A stretch of 64,000 nt of DNA from Nissolia schottii (GCA_003254905.1 QANU01101148.1:86773-150772); one strand, 5' to 3'. Numbered from the stretch's first letter, positions 10,320 through 25,571 are shown. A program made the numbers and translations. The notes: generated from the sequence alone by a model not told the origin.

Positions 10320-13300
10320 TTTGGTTTGATGGTTGGTACCCTTCAATATAGATCGAACTTAGATACAACTGAGTAGTGAACTTCCTGGATAAATTACTGA
10401 ATGAAGAGGCAAAACACAAAAGAATGATGGGAAAGAAGTTTTGGTGTCAGTGGAGGAGAGAATCTTTACCATTTGGTATGAGTTTTTGCTTAAAAGACAA
10501 GGGTGGCAGAGGTGGGTAATGTAAACTTTAGGTTCAAGAATCAGCCAGGTATTTGATCCTACATACTTTACCTTTTTCCCTCTTTTATTGTTTCAAGTTT
10601 ATTACACATAATTGTCTCTTTCTTTAGAACCTAAAATTTGATGGACTTCCTTATTTAGATGTGTGAGATGTGATGTGTGTTGCACCACGTTTCGTCAAAT
10701 GTAGCTCTTATATTTTGTAGGGCTTGATTCCTACGTTATTGTTCACAAATATATTATGCTGGTCCTAATTAGGATAGTTAAGTATAAAATAACTTTTTTT
10801 TTTTTGCTTTCTGTAACGGATGTTTTAAGTTGATGATTTCTGTTGCAAGCTTCCTGAACTGAGATAAAATTCAGTAGGCCATCATTATCACGTGTATAGT
10901 GAGTTTTTTCATTAAAGGAAAATAAATGTGGTTTATTTAGGTGCAGAACAGCAGAGAATTTAATTTTGGAGTTCCTATGAAATTTTATTGAATAAAACGT
11001 CCCACCTTGTTCCAGCAACAGAGTAAAAGCTGAACTGTGTCTTGTCAAGGACGAAAGGAAAGCATAAATATAGAATATTAGATGAGAATATTACGTACAT
11101 GGATTTTAGGAATGCGTCCCATGAGAATCGGCATCCCCTGAGCGGCCTTTATCGAATTTTAGGGGGAAACTGTAAGAAAAAGAGAGAAACTGTGGACAAA
11201 ATTGATATGAAATTTCATAGAAGCTACCTACCATGTGAATTTTATATTTTAGAAAGGGCAACATCTAATTGCGTTTATCACATGCACTTGATGCTTGTTA
11301 CTTAGCCAGGTAAGACACAGCCAAAAAATTGATGAATTTCCATACCCATAAGTACACAAGTTTCAGTGATTTAGCGTTATTATTGTGCTAAATCAGTACC
11401 GAAATGTTTTTGAAAACTGAAATGTACGTTATTATGCTAATCAGGGGACCACGCACTTTTAATTATTTCTTTTGTCTTAGTTATCATTGTAAAGTACTAA
11501 CAACATTTCACGACACGAACAACGTGGGATTAATGTTGTCTTTACCTAAAACAGTTTCGTAGTCTCCTTGGACGCAAGGATGAACCAATAGAAATCAAAT
11601 TCGTGTGTAAATCATGATGTTATTTAGGGGAGCGCAGACTTGCCAATAGGAGAAAACGGCATTTCTAATTCAAGAAAAATTTCTTCATTCTTGCATCCGA
11701 CGACTGTACGTATAAAGAAAGGCATCAAGGTTAAAGACATTGCAAATAATTTGAAATCCATGGAGCAACACCCACCCGTTAGGGTACAACTAGGTAGACC
11801 CAATCGTTGTATATCCATAGGAAATGGGGAGTATCCTGGTGACAAAGCATGCACACACGTTCATCTGCAGAGGCAACCTCTAACCTAGCATATCGCCTCT
11901 GTGCCTTGGTTTTATAATATAAGGTATGGAAAACACCTCTGGATCTATCCACCAGTACGCTACGTGTTCGTGGGACTCGGACAATGGTCGCAGAACTTTT
12001 AGTTCTTGGAAGGATTTCTTGTACCTCCCCATGGTCGAAGTATGAAGGCAAGCTGAAAGGCGAAAACGAAGGAAAAATAGGAAAAATTAACCATCAGAAG
12101 AACAACGCCGCAATCCCCCTCGCTCTAAAGCACAACCACAAATCACTGCCAACCCAGAAAGGCAAAAACGAAGGAAGGTAAAAACACAAACCCCTCTTCC
12201 TCATTCTCTCCTACACAACGATAAAGGAAATAGGAATGGTAGAAAAGTAAAAGAGAAACATGCAAACATACCTCGTGCTGGGAAGAGGAAGAACCGAGGA
12301 CGTCACCAAAAACCCCAAAGCAAGGTGCCAAGCAACAACAAGAACACAAAAAAAAAAAAAAAAAAGGAGGAGAGGAAAGCACAAGAAAGAAGAAGAAGGA
12401 AAGTCTGCCTCAGATAAATGGAATTCAAGAGTTTCCAAAATTTGGGCACATTCCCGCCCTAAGAAATTTTTTTCGCAATCATGGCACTTCGGAAAATGTG
12501 CCATAGGGGAACAAAACGGCAACTGGAAGGGACATGTGGCACTCGACAATAGGATCAATTTCCCCCTCCCTGAAGAAAGGTCAGAAGATGCAATAGGAAT
12601 TTGATGGGACGTGACCCCTCAAAAGCCCCCCCATTGATTTGAAATCCGCGATTACAAGATCTGCGGACCCTGCATTAGGTAACGGCCAAAGACAGGTCAC
12701 AGAAAACACACTAGCATAAACTCGCTTCCTATATGGTAAGGCATAACCCCTCGGGATGTTAAGATTTGCTGCCATCATTTGTGGTGTGAACTCACACCGT
12801 GCACACACGAGCATGCGATTCGAGCTGGGGGCCCTGTTATAGACTAGTCCCGCGAGGAGCCAAAATAGGCCCCAAAGGCCTCCACAAATCATGGGCCAAA
12901 GGCCCAATTTGATTCCATTCGGATCGCAAGTTCAAGTCCAAGGAATAGTCACCTGGAGTCGCCAGCTTAACCTAACAAACAAGGAGGGCGCTCCATGGAT
13001 ATAAAATGACCGACCAATCAGGTACGTAGTATTGCAGGTACTCACGTTGTCGCCCAACAACTTAAATAAAGAGATCCGGAGTTTCACCCCATCAGAGGAG
13101 CTTTTCTTCAATACAAATAGCTACCGTACTTGTACCAGGTACATACTCAATACTCATACTTATTGGGTACTTAAGTCAAATATTACAATAAGTAGAGACA
13201 CCAAAGTACAAGTTTGTCTTTACAAAAACATCAAATTTTATAACTAATTTATTTAATTTCCTTTTAAAAGAAGTAAACTATTACTTCAACCTTGCAATTT

Positions 13301-13740
13301 TGTACCTCTTAGGATATTTTTACTTGTTTGACAGATTTTGTAGTACTTTGATAGAAACTTGGAATTAGAACACTATTAAATTTTAGATATCTTAATATTT
13401 AATTACTGCATTGTTTATAATTTTATATTTTTTATGTGATATATTCTCCCGTGCTTGTACCCTAATTTTTTCAGAATTTTCGTATCCCTTACATGTATTC
13501 GTACGGAACCCAAAACCTGTGCCTATGCCGAATTGGGGGGATTTATAATATTTATTTGTTTGATATGCCGCAGACTCATTATTATTTTAGTTTTTTTTAG
13601 GTGAATCTCCAAGTCATGGTGATAATTGACTGAATAAAAATACAACGTTTTTGTTTGGTAAAAAAGAGAAAAAGGTTTGACAAGCTTGATACAGATGTGG
13701 GTCAGATCTGGATCAGTCCAAGAACGAATCCACTCAGCAT
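10320..13740. other. Intergenic region between MAP65-8 and RPL17, repeat-like
   Basis: Contains the MAP65-8 promoter side, then a tract at about 11580-13030 that is richer in GC than its surroundings and has no intact reading frame of a recognised family. The block at 12600-13030, with ggagtcgccagctt near 12956, resembles decayed LTR-retrotransposon sequence. There is an A-tract near 12348. I see no confident gene. Confidence 0.4.
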
Positions 13741-13748
13741 AGCTAAGT

Positions 13749-13860
13749 TGGGCTGGGTCTATTCGTTTATCCACATGAGGTAGCCCAATTTCGATAATAT
13801 GCGTGACTCACACAGGAAACAAGGGTACCTACTATATAAACTGAACTGAACCCTAGACCC
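13749..13860 (+). promoter_or_regulatory. RPL17 core promoter with site II, TATA and telo-box-like motifs
   Basis: TGGGCT at 13749, an inverted copy AGCCCA near 13782, a TATATAA at about 13833 and aaccctag near 13850 precede the ATG by 60-170 bp. Site II plus telo-box is the standard layout of plant ribosomal protein promoters. Confidence 0.65.
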
Positions 13861-13921
13861 AAGAAGAAGAACCCTTCTCAGCTCTCAAGATCAACAAGAA
13901 GCAGCAGCAGCTACAGCCGCC

Positions 13922-15738
<1,817 letters not shown>

Positions 15739-17529
15739 ATTGCTATTGGCGCAATTGATTTGGAGTGTTAAATTCCTAGATTGTCAGTTTTGTTGGTCTT
15801 TTTGGGTTATATTTGTTATGAACTGTTCTGAGAAGCATCAACAGCGCATTTTTGTTTCACATACTATGTTTTAATTTGAGTTACTTGGAAAATTTTATCA
15901 TGGAAATATCCTAATTTGTTGAAATTTTACTTGATCAGATTGGATAGCTTGTTAGTCCTCCTAGTTTGTTCGGAAAGAAGTATGTTTTTAATCATAAGAT
16001 GTGTCTTTTTCATATATTTTACGGGGTTTTGATGAAAAGTTTATTTGAGGGCAGCACCGCAGCAGTTCTTAAAAATTATGTTATTTATCTACCTAACCTT
16101 TTTTATTGTGGTGTATTTAAATTTCCAATGATTATTCAGGTGAAGTTCCACGAAAATTTGTTCTCAATGAAAATACATATCATCCTGTAGTTCCAATTGT
16201 ATGTTAACTTAAAATTTTTTGATGACTTGGTGCATGAATTGAGTACATTCAATAGGATATTACGATAGGTGCTCATGAACTCCCAAGTGAGATTTGTCTT
16301 AACTGAGATTGTGGAATGACATTTCAGTACCTAATGACTGATTTTCCTCCTAAACTGTAGCAAAAAATCCTTTTTCAATAAAGCGAGTCGGTGAAAATAA
16401 TTAATTCTCTTGGCCACATTGTTTGCCAGAATCACCCTTACCGGATTTAACCCTTCTACAAATATTAGTTTTCAACTACATTTTCTAAAGCTCTTTTTTC
16501 TGGTTTCTAACGGGCACCTCATTTTCTAGTGTTTAGAAGTTATTTGGTTGATGCATTTTGTATATCACGTAGGCTATTTATCATTTCAAAATATTTAGAC
16601 ATAAGCCTTGGTAATTGTCTATATATTTATAAAATATTGGATTTAGGCTTAACAATGTTTTGGGTACTTAAAAGGTCCCTAAAAACTATCTTTTAGTTTT
16701 GGTTCATACGTGTTAGAAATATTTAGTTTTAGGGAACGGTCTTCCCTGATGCTTGTTAAGTTACGGACCAAACTAGTGAATAATTTTAAAATAAAAAAGA
16801 TTGATTAAATTACACTATTATCCTTACATTTTTTTTTAATCTTATCCCTCCCGTCCCTTTCTCCTGCACTACTCCCTAACTGCCTTCCCCGCCCACTGCT
16901 AGCCATTGCAACCTACATCAAAGCCACCCTGGCAGTACCAATGCTCTCTGCCCCCAACCCATATCACCACCACTGACTTCACTTCATGACCATTGCTCTA
17001 CCCCGTTCTTACCTCTCCCGCAAGGGCACGAACAATGGTGGCAAGAACGGTGTGAAAAAGGCTAACAGGGACATCGTCAATAACATCAATAGATCCAAAT
17101 TTTTTAGATCTATTAAAACGAAGATCTAAACTTTAGCGTCGTGGCTCAGGTTTCGGGACCTTGGGCTGGGGATCCTCTTCCACAATTGGCGTTGAGGCGC
17201 CAATGTCCTCTATTTGGATTTCAATGGGGTCGATTCAGTGGTCCACCAGCCTCAGCTTTCAGCTGTTCGTACTCTTCCAAGAAGTCAAAATTGAGCGTTG
17301 AAATCATCCTCAGGGTTGGTGGCATTTGGATTTTCCACAAGGGGAGCAGTCACAGGTGTTACTGCGTGTGGAGGTGACGATGGTCGATGCTATGGTGATT
17401 GTAGACTTGTAGTTGCCTGAGTGATGGTTGGAGTTGTGGTGAAGATGATGGTTGTTGTTGAAGTGTGGGAGACAGAGCTGGAGATGAGTGGAGTTAAGTA
17501 GTCAGTGACGGTGATGTGCGAGGAGTGGT
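15739..17529. other. Intergenic 3' of RPL17
   Basis: Begins with the RPL17 3' UTR, then AT-rich spacer. From about 16640 it resembles non-coding transposon-type sequence, and 16860-17520 is richer in GC with no open frame of a known family. It may be the decayed interior of the Ty3 element whose 3' end lies at 20671-21755. Confidence 0.4.
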
Positions 17530-20205
17530 CTAAGCAACCACTTTTTCTAACTTGAGCCTCTTAGAAAGAGGCAAGTCGTCATCATTGGAGTTGCCTGCGC
17601 TGTTTGAAGCGACCTCCACTGTCTTCTCATCACCTGGAACGTCGCGTGACCCCGAAGATTTGGATTCATCAAGGAGCACCATGATGCGTTACTGAAATAC
17701 AAGGTATTAGTAAGAATAGGAAAGGAAAAATTGAAGAACATACAATGAGTTAAGGTATACCTTCAGTTTGGCAGCGGTCGACGGATTCGACTTGGAAGAT
17801 TTGGCCGAATGATGGCCTTTGGAGGGCTGAAGAAAGAAAAATATATTAGTGACGTTAATACTTGAAATGGTGGAAAAGAGAAAAATGAGCGACAAAAAAT
17901 ACCTTAGGAAGTGATGGTTTCTTCTTATCTGCGACCTTAGTGGATGGAGGACTTTTTGTCTTGGTAGACTTGATAGTCGTTGTCTTCACTACGCGACCCC
18001 TTTTCTTCAACTTAGATGCTTCTTTCTCTTTTTCCTCGTCGTTGGTCCATCCCTCCTCGCGACAATGCTTGGTGGAAGTGGCTTTTTCAGACTCCACAAA
18101 CCTCTCACTCATTGAAACAAGATCATTAGTAAAGGACAAAATAAAGAGAGTATAAGAATGTGAAAGATAATTACCATGAGGTACGTCGCGTACTACCCTG
18201 GTGGCATAGTCGGGTGTGTCGACGTAGCAGAAGAAAGTGGTGCAATATGTAATGACCTTACGTCCATATTTAAATTTCCTAAAGTTAAAGGGTAACCCTA
18301 TGGCCCCTTGAGGGGGATTCGGAAAGGGATCAGCTAACCCAAAATATGCGTTCGGCAAAAGGAAAAAACTTAAATGGTCACATATACGAGTGAAAGTTAG
18401 AAAATGGGATTTTGGCTTTTGCCTTTTCGAAAGATTTCAAATAGTGATCTTGATGAGTTTCGAACTTTTTCCTACAATTTTCCTTCGCATTTCTTAGAGT
18501 CGCCTCTAAGGCTCTAGGATTGTATTTAACTTCAAAGAATTTTCGAAAGCTTAAATTTCGTGGATATGCTTACCTTTCGACTTCAAGCCAGCTGGTTGTG
18601 TTTTCACAAAAGAGTGTTGCATGAAATTTAAACACTCACTAAGAGAAAAAGAGTGTTGTGAATAAACGTTGAACCACCAGCATAAAATGATTTTGACATA
18701 AATGAGCTTGGCTCAAAGTGATAGCAATGAAAATGAGCCCGTCTAGACTTGTTGCCATGAACGGCTGCTGCCAGCTGGTCGCTTGAATTGAACTCTTTGC
18801 AATAAAAGACCTTTTGAAGTCAATGAAAGGGAGTGAGGGTATGAGTTGTGAAAGACCAAATTGCCTAGCGACAAGGTTGGGAGCATGCAGTACAACGCTC
18901 CTGGAATTCCTTCTACCAGGAAAGCTGGAAGGAAAGATTTGAACACAAAGGAATTCTGCCTAGAAACGGTTGCTTTCCTTCTTCACGTCTGATCCTTTCG
19001 GGACCATAGGTCGTGTAAACCATGATGGTCCCGTATCACGCTTTACAAAGTGAGCAACGTCGATGCGCCCTTGATCCTCCACTCCAAATTAATGAAAGAG
19101 CTTGAAGAAGAAGGTGAAGTTTGTTGGATGGGTGGCTTTTGAGGCCTTTACACGGTGTTGGTAGTAACACAGTCACGACCCTACGACTTTAGTGTATTTG
19201 TCGTCGCTCAGAGTGCGACTTTGAAGGTGCTCCTTGAAAATGGCATTGAGCCACTATTGCAAAAGCCAGATGGGCCCTGATAACGCGACCTTTGACGTCG
19301 CTGCATGTATGTTAGCCAAAGGGTCGGAGATAACGTCATAGAGGTTGGTCAATAAAAGTTTTGCTTGACATATTCTCCTCCCTTCGTCTAACATAATTGC
19401 CAGAAGTGACGTGTCGCTTCCCTTCCCCAACATCTTCAGGCTGCAAAAAACATAGCTTTAAAGCCAGTAATGAAGGAAAGCGACGTGTTCACGACCCATG
19501 TTGTTGGTAACGAAGACACTGTAAGTGGAGTAGGAGTAGTCAACCTCATAATCTGGTTGCGGCACCTCCATATAGGGATGAATGATTTCTCTGAGGGGAC
19601 GGAGTCCTGTTATGGCCGCGACCTCGAAGAAAGTAGGGAAAATCATTCCATAAGCTATATGGAATGTGTTTGTGGCGATGTTCCAAAATTGGATGGCTGC
19701 TCCAATCATGGAGACATCAATTTTTATGTCCTTACAGAAAATTTGAAGACAATTATAAATCCCCATTTCCCTCTAGAAATCCCCCTGTTTCGCCTCCACT
19801 CAGTTGAACTAGGATTGAAACTTGTATTCTTTTTCCCCATTCTTCAGGGTAGCACGAATAACCCTGGGTTTGTGGAAGAAAGCTGCGGGAATGACATGGC
19901 TGTAAATGAAGGGGTGTTGTTTAGTATGGATAGGAAAGTAAGAATCTATGGAGGAGTCTTTGGTGGCGTCGGAAATGGTGGAAAAATGGTCCTAAGAAAC
20001 TATGAATGGTATTGGAGAGAGATAAAGGAATGAGTACTTGGTTGGCTTTTATTTGATGTGTGGTAGGGCTCACGGTCGGTGCCAGGGGAACTCCTTGATA
20101 GATGAGAAGGGCAGGAACTAAGATCACCGGAGTAGCAACTTGCCTAGAATCTTTCTGAGGGACCTTGCCCTAGGAAGAGGAGGTTTTGGTAGTCTTGGAC
20201 CCCAT
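17530..20205 (-). pseudogene. Antisense plant-mobile-domain (PMD) gene of a Ty3 element, decayed
   Basis: Minus-strand gene relic beginning MGSKTTKTSSS near 20205. At 19766-19458 it has a PMD-like block (IQFWNIATNTFHIAYGMIFP and FFEVAAITGLRPLREI); it continues downstream with IWLLQ*WLNAIFKEHL, showing an in-frame stop. A further block (18358-18180) reads LPFNFRKFKYGRKVI. The C-terminus is Lys/Ser-rich and ends LPLSKRLKLEKVVA at 17530, with a basic nuclear-localisation-like run. Two clean GT-AG introns (17760-17692 and 17903-17827 descending) split the tail. Frameshifts and stops elsewhere show it is dead. It lies antisense and directly upstream of an LTR, as do the antisense ORFs of Tat-lineage Ty3 elements. 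Function is unknown; PMD occurs in both host MAIL-type proteins and transposons. Confidence 0.65.
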
Positions 20206-20654
20206 GGAAGTAATGATGAAGGTTTGGAATGAAAAGGATTGAGGCCGGAGAAAGGTAATTTTCTCTGGAATTCGCAGAAAGCTTGGAGGTTATAGAGAGT
20301 CAAGAGGTTGAATATAGTAAAATAGTAAAGAAGAAAATTTGAAGTGAGGGGGTACTTATACTGAACGGTGACTGTGAAGAAAAGGAAAGATGAAAGGTTG
20401 GGTAAATTTATCTTTACCCTTTTTACCCTTATTTTTAATTTTAAAGAAATGATTATACTGGAGAATGTGGAAATGATTACAATGGTAGAAGTGCAAGAGT
20501 TTTGTATCGAAAACCGCGTATGAATGATCGACGTGACGGTTAAACATGCCTCAAAAAATGTGAGCGGCAAAGTACATTACATAAATACCCTTCAAGTGAA
20601 AATTCTAAAATTTAAAGTTCCCACCTTTTTCTTATACGAAAAATCCAAAGGTGA

Positions 20655-20670
20655 GAACTTAGGGGGCATC
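20655..20670 (+). promoter_or_regulatory. Polypurine-tract-like site before 3' LTR
   Basis: The purine-rich stretch gaacttagggggcatc ends immediately before TGTTAG of the LTR. This is the position expected for the plus-strand primer site of a retrotransposon. Confidence 0.55.
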
Positions 20671-21755
20671 TGTTAGGGTTGCCAAAAATTTGCGACGCGA
20701 CTAGAAGGCTTGAGAGGAAATAAAGATAGGCGAGTTTAGACAATGACAATACTAGTAATCGTCGGAAAGAATGTTGGCAACATGAATACCAATTTAATGG
20801 TTTAGTCATAATAGGCAAAGTCGAAGTTGATGATAAACGACAGGCAACAGAAATCTACTTTGGGAATGGTTGATCAAACATTAAGTCAGGTCACGAGTCA
20901 AGTGGAGTAAACACGTTGACAATGATATGTCGCGACCAATGGATTAGAAGAAGTGTATCAAATTAAGACGGTTGCAAATGTGAAAAGTCACCCAAAAAAT
21001 AATGGTCGCAGTAAAGCAGTAAGAGTCATCTATGAGGCTAGGATTGCAACATGATTTAAGATTTAACAAGAAAAAGTATAATATGACTCAAATGAAGTAT
21101 TTTGGAGGGAACGGTTACCAACAGACACCTCTTGTAACAAGGGTAACTTTCCATCTGACGTGGCGTACGAAGGACAATAACTACCCATCTTTAGGACATT
21201 ACCCGCGCATAATGGGCACGTAATGGTAACCACACACGTACGTGCCGTGCATAGTGGTTTAACTGGTCCGAATTTTTTGGACCACGACTGGTTGAGTGGT
21301 AACCGTCGCTAGAGCGGGGGAATGACAGTTACAGGCCCTAGAATTTTATTAATGAAGGGCTCTGGGAACAAATCAGAGGTGGTTCATTGATTACTAAATA
21401 CTCACAAGTCTCCTGACGACGAAAATAGTATACGGAAACCCAATGTATGCCACCTCTCTTTACTTTTCTACATTTTACTTCCTATTTCAGTAGGAGTAGT
21501 TCTTTAATCTCAATTCTTTACTTCTTTTCCTCTCTTTCTTTTACGCTTAATTCCCTGCTTTCGCAAGAAAATTGTACTCCAAAATCACTTTTTGGTGATC
21601 ATCAATAAAGTATTCTAATTTCACTTCTCTGCTTCTTGCATTCTAAATTCACGCCCCTGTTCTTTACTGAGAACTTGTAATCGCTTGTCCCGTTTTAAAA
21701 CAATCTTTTGCGTTTGAGCTAAGTAATTCTCTCTAAAATCATTTCGTGTGAAACA
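20671..21755 (+). repeat. 3' LTR of a Tat-like Ty3 retrotransposon (about 1.08 kb)
   Basis: Begins TGTTAGGG after a polypurine tract and ends GTGAAACA (TGTT/AACA inverted ends). It contains an AATAAAG poly(A)-like signal near 21604. The 5' LTR and pol are not in the window, so the element is truncated or its left part has decayed beyond recognition. The right border is inferred from the inverted ends and has no second LTR to confirm it. Confidence 0.55.
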
Positions 21756-22450
21756 AGCCGAAATCAAATCAAATTATTTTAACCAAAACAGGTCCAAAAC
21801 TCAAAAGTTGTTTCAATTAAATTTTGAGAGACTAAAAAGCCATTTATATTTTGTATTTGATTTATTAATAACATAGAATACATATATTATCTTGTTTTTA
21901 TCTTATTTTTTGTATTTAGAATTTTGAGTAAAAAATGCTAAAAACATCACATTATTTTCAATTTATTTTGTTACAATTTTTTATTTTTACCATTTTCTTT
22001 ACAAAATTTTAAATATAAAAACAAAATAACAATTCTATAATTAATATTAAACATTAAATAATAAAAACATGTTTCTAACCAAGCGTGCCCTAAATAATTT
22101 TATGAAACGTAACCCGTCGTATTAGTGGAAAAAAAAAAAAAACCTATGTTAACGGTGGGGTCATGCTCGTTTTGCTTTCTAAATATATAAATTTGAGTAG
22201 TCTTTATAACGTAAAGTTTTGCTTTTTTAATCCATAAATTTATAAGTTATAAATTAAATTAATCATTCATTTCATTATCATTATTATATTTTCACATTTT
22301 CATTAATTTATTACATTCTTATTTAATGTATAAAATTAATAAAAATATAATGAATCAAAATTATAAAACATAACAATTTAAATTTTGGCTTACGCTTTTG
22401 GGAGCAAAATTAGGATTTTGCCGTTAAATGGATACAGATAGATATTAAGC
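21756..22450. other. AT-rich intergenic spacer
   Basis: Very AT-rich, with no open frame of note. The segment near 22060-22100 resembles the end of a MITE. Confidence 0.4.
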
Positions 22451-22584
22451 TTGACAGAGTTCCTCACTGGTCGCTGCTTGCTTCTTCTTCGACTTGTGGC
22501 TTTCCCTCCCAATCTTTTTCTGCCTTTGATCTTCATAATAATAATTCGCAATCTTCCTCTTAATCTGCGTTTCTACTTCAAAAG

Positions 22585-23325
22585 GTAAGAGATTCTCTCT
22601 CTCTGGGTCTCTTATTCTGCTGCTTTCTCAAATGCAATAAACCCCATTTCTTGTAACACTATTTTGGGGGGGGGGGGGGGTTATTCAGTCTGAACTCTCT
22701 TNCTGCACTAAATATTGCATTGAGCACAGGTTACAATTTTAGCACAAAACTTAGATCTGATCTTGAGGTTTGTTGTGACTTGTGAAGCTTTTGTGGAATT
22801 TTGTTGTCTTTTAATGTGTTTTCGGTCTTTGTGGATTGTGGATTTATAACAAGTCGAAATAGTGTAGTGCTGTATTGTTTTTGTGCAACGTAAATATACC
22901 TTGTATTTCATTCAGGCATCATCTCCATTTTGAAATTTCAAATCCAAGTCAGGTCCTCCATTTCCATTGGCATGGTGATTATATATTAGGCCCTTCATAT
23001 TTTGATTGGCATTTAATAAATGAAATAAAGTAGTACAAAAAATTCTTGTGTTAATACTGATAAAGATAATGTAACCCCTGGATGAATTTCAAATTTCTGT
23101 CGTACTTTATCCGATGTGAGATCATGTAATGATATGGTACAATATAATCATAGCGACTACTATGTTGCATTGTGAATCTTGTAAGATAGGATTAGGTTTA
23201 GATCTTGTAAGATAGGATTAGGTTTAGATCTAAGTTCTGTTAATTTTTAGTTCCCTTTTTTTGATTCATAGGTTGCTCTGTGTTTTTCGTTTTTTTTTTA
23301 ATTTTTTTTTATTTGGCTTCATTAG
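22585..23325 (+). other. Leader intron of SPC12
   Basis: A donor AAAG|gtaagaga at 22584/22585 follows a CT-rich leader, and the acceptor attag abuts the start codon at 23326. The intron holds a 15-base G run at 22666-22680, an undetermined base at 22702 and a perfect 26-bp tandem duplication at 23176-23227. Confidence 0.7.
23176..23227. repeat. Perfect 26-bp tandem duplication
   Basis: The unit atcttgtaagataggattag plus six further bases occurs twice head to tail (23176-23201 and 23202-23227) within the SPC12 leader intron. Confidence 0.9.
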
Positions 23326-23607
23326 ATGGATTGGCAAGGGCAAAAGCTAGCAGAGCAGCTAATGCAGGTAATGCTGCTTGCATTTGCTGTGATTGCATTT
23401 GTGACTGGATATCTCATGGCTTCTTTCCAAATGATGATCATCATTTATGCTGGAGGTGTTGTTCTTACCACATTGGTGACTGTGCCTAATTGGCCCTTTT
23501 TCAACCGCCATCCTCTTAAGTGGCTGGATCCTAGTGAGGTTGAAAACCACCCGAAGCCGCAACCGTCCGTGAATGTAAATTCAAAGAAGAAACCAGCTAA
23601 GAAGTAA
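23326..23607 (+). CDS. Signal peptidase complex subunit 1 (SPC12/SPCS1)
   Basis: Small 93-aa membrane subunit of the ER signal peptidase complex, which removes signal peptides from secretory and membrane proteins; SPC12 is non-catalytic and helps select substrates. It begins MDWQGQKLAEQLMQVMLLAF. Two membrane segments (about residues 13-34 and 36-54) are joined by a short turn, so both ends face the cytosol. Then come the family signature VPNWPFFNRHPLKWLDP and a Lys-rich end KKKPAKK. The coding part is one exon. The ATG sits directly at the 3' splice site of the leader intron, and the protein start agrees with other plant copies. Confidence 0.93.
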   Translation: MDWQGQKLAEQLMQVMLLAFAVIAFVTGYLMASFQMMIIIYAGGVVLTTLVTVPNWPFFNRHPLKWLDPSEVENHPKPQPSVNVNSKKKPAKK

Positions 23608-25571
23608 CGTAGTTTTCTGTGACATATGTTACTGCTACTGCTAGCATTTCCTTTAGTTTAAAAGGACCTTGCTTTAACCCCTCACTTTCCCCTTCACTGG
23701 ATATTGCAATGTATTTTACTTTTCTGGAATACCCATATATTTGTTCACTATTTTGGATATGGTTTATCTTGGTTGATCACTTTCTTTTCTACCTGTTTTC
23801 TACTTTTGAGCCTTCTAGTTTTTTATAATAACGGTGGAGAGAGAAGCATTTATCTTCTCGTTGTTGGAGGCGTTAGTGTTAGTATGAGTTTAAATATTCT
23901 CATGACATCATGATATGAATGATAGGCAATGACTTCATTTTCTATTCAAAAGAAGTCGTGAATTAATTTTTGTTGCGTCGACTTTGATGGTTAAGAGTTA
24001 CTTCATTGTTGATAGGGTTTAGGGTCATGGGAATTGTCTTCTGTTATGTTGTTTGTCTTATCTTTCATTTTATTAGTTGAGACTTCTTAGGTTATAGTCG
24101 TGGTACTCATGCTTGTAATCGTCGTTGTTTCTTTCAACTGCAATAGTTCATGTCATGTATTTATTTTCACCGGAGATTTTTTTTCATTTGTTTGCCTTTT
24201 CTTTTCTTTTCTTTTCCCTGTAACATCGAATGAATTGCAAAGAGGGGTCTGCATGATTGATGCATTGCTCCTTACGTCATCCAAATCCCAAGAGAACATG
24301 TGACATAATTAACACATACTGGAGTGAAGCTTAAGCATTGGGCAATTTCGGTCAATTCTTCTAATATTAATAGGATTAAGCTGAAAAAACGAATGATCGT
24401 CATTAGCTAATGGTTTTTACGGTTGTTTATTACAATTTTTAAAACTTGATTCAATTATTCTCGGCTGTTTCTTTGCCTTTGGGGCTAAGGGAGAAGTAAA
24501 AAAGACGAGAAAATTGATCAAACTGTTCACACGTCAATTCTAAATTACATTTAGTCTTTGATTTGGGGCTTTAACCCGCCGATTTGCTGCGTTAGACTTG
24601 ATTTATTCATGCAATCACAACGGGTTTGCAGATCTTTCCAGAAAATCATATAACTACTGAATGCTAATGATCTCCAGCACTTAATAAAACATGATTATCA
24701 ATTCATGAACCCTATAGAGTTCTGGTAGTATGGCCGGAGTTAGGCACATCTGAATTCAAAAATTTCATAATCATCTCGTGCAGATTTACTTGCTTCTTAG
24801 GTTTCAGTGTCTTGCGGTGTAGTTGTAGCATTTGATTGGATAAAAGAGGAATGAGAACGTAAAAAAATAAAGTAAGAAAGAAAATAGAAATAAGCGAAAA
24901 TGAGTGAATTTTTTTTTTGTCTTTTGGTTTGTGTTTGGATCAGGAGAATATGAAGAGAAAATGAGTGGAAAGAAAATAAGAATGGTATTTTAAAAAAAAA
25001 AAAATAGAAGTTCTATGAATTGACATAAATAGATAAGCTATGGCTTATAGAGAGCATATCAGTAATTTCATAATGTTAACCCACTTTTTGCTCAGTTTTC
25101 TTCACACATGAGCGAGGAAAATAAAAGTGAGACCCATGGCTATTATCTTTCCCTTGTGTTTTCTATGCTGGTCCGAGCAGAGGAAAATATGGTTTCTTTC
25201 TTTCCTTTTTCTATCAGAGTAGTCCCCAATACAAGTCCCTTCTTAAGCCAGTCTCCATGGAATGGTTGCAAAGTTTATTGTATTCAGAACTACCAAATAT
25301 AACCCAAAATCAACAGCACAAAGTGTGAATGCTGTAATACAATTATAGCCTGGATGAAACATTCACTTCATCAGAATTCAGAAAGATGTGTCCATTACCA
25401 TTAGTGTCATTTGCAGACTCTGTACACAATTGAACCTACACCAACCAAGACTCAGGTCAACCGGAACATAAAAATGCTTTGGTAATGGGAACTCAGTAGA
25501 ACCGGAGTTAGGCAGTTGCTGGCGCAGAAAGGACACTATTTACAATGCATGCTCTGGCGATTAGCTAATTT
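23608..25571. other. Intergenic between convergent SPC12 and RsgA
   Basis: Starts with the SPC12 3' UTR. The remainder is AT-rich with short homopolymers. No gene, RNA or clear transposon was recognised. Confidence 0.45.

Noticed and set aside
11624-12051. Overlapping ORFs of 76-90 codons on both strands
   Set aside because: No recognised domain, no intron-joined extension and no consistent frame; more likely decayed repeat.
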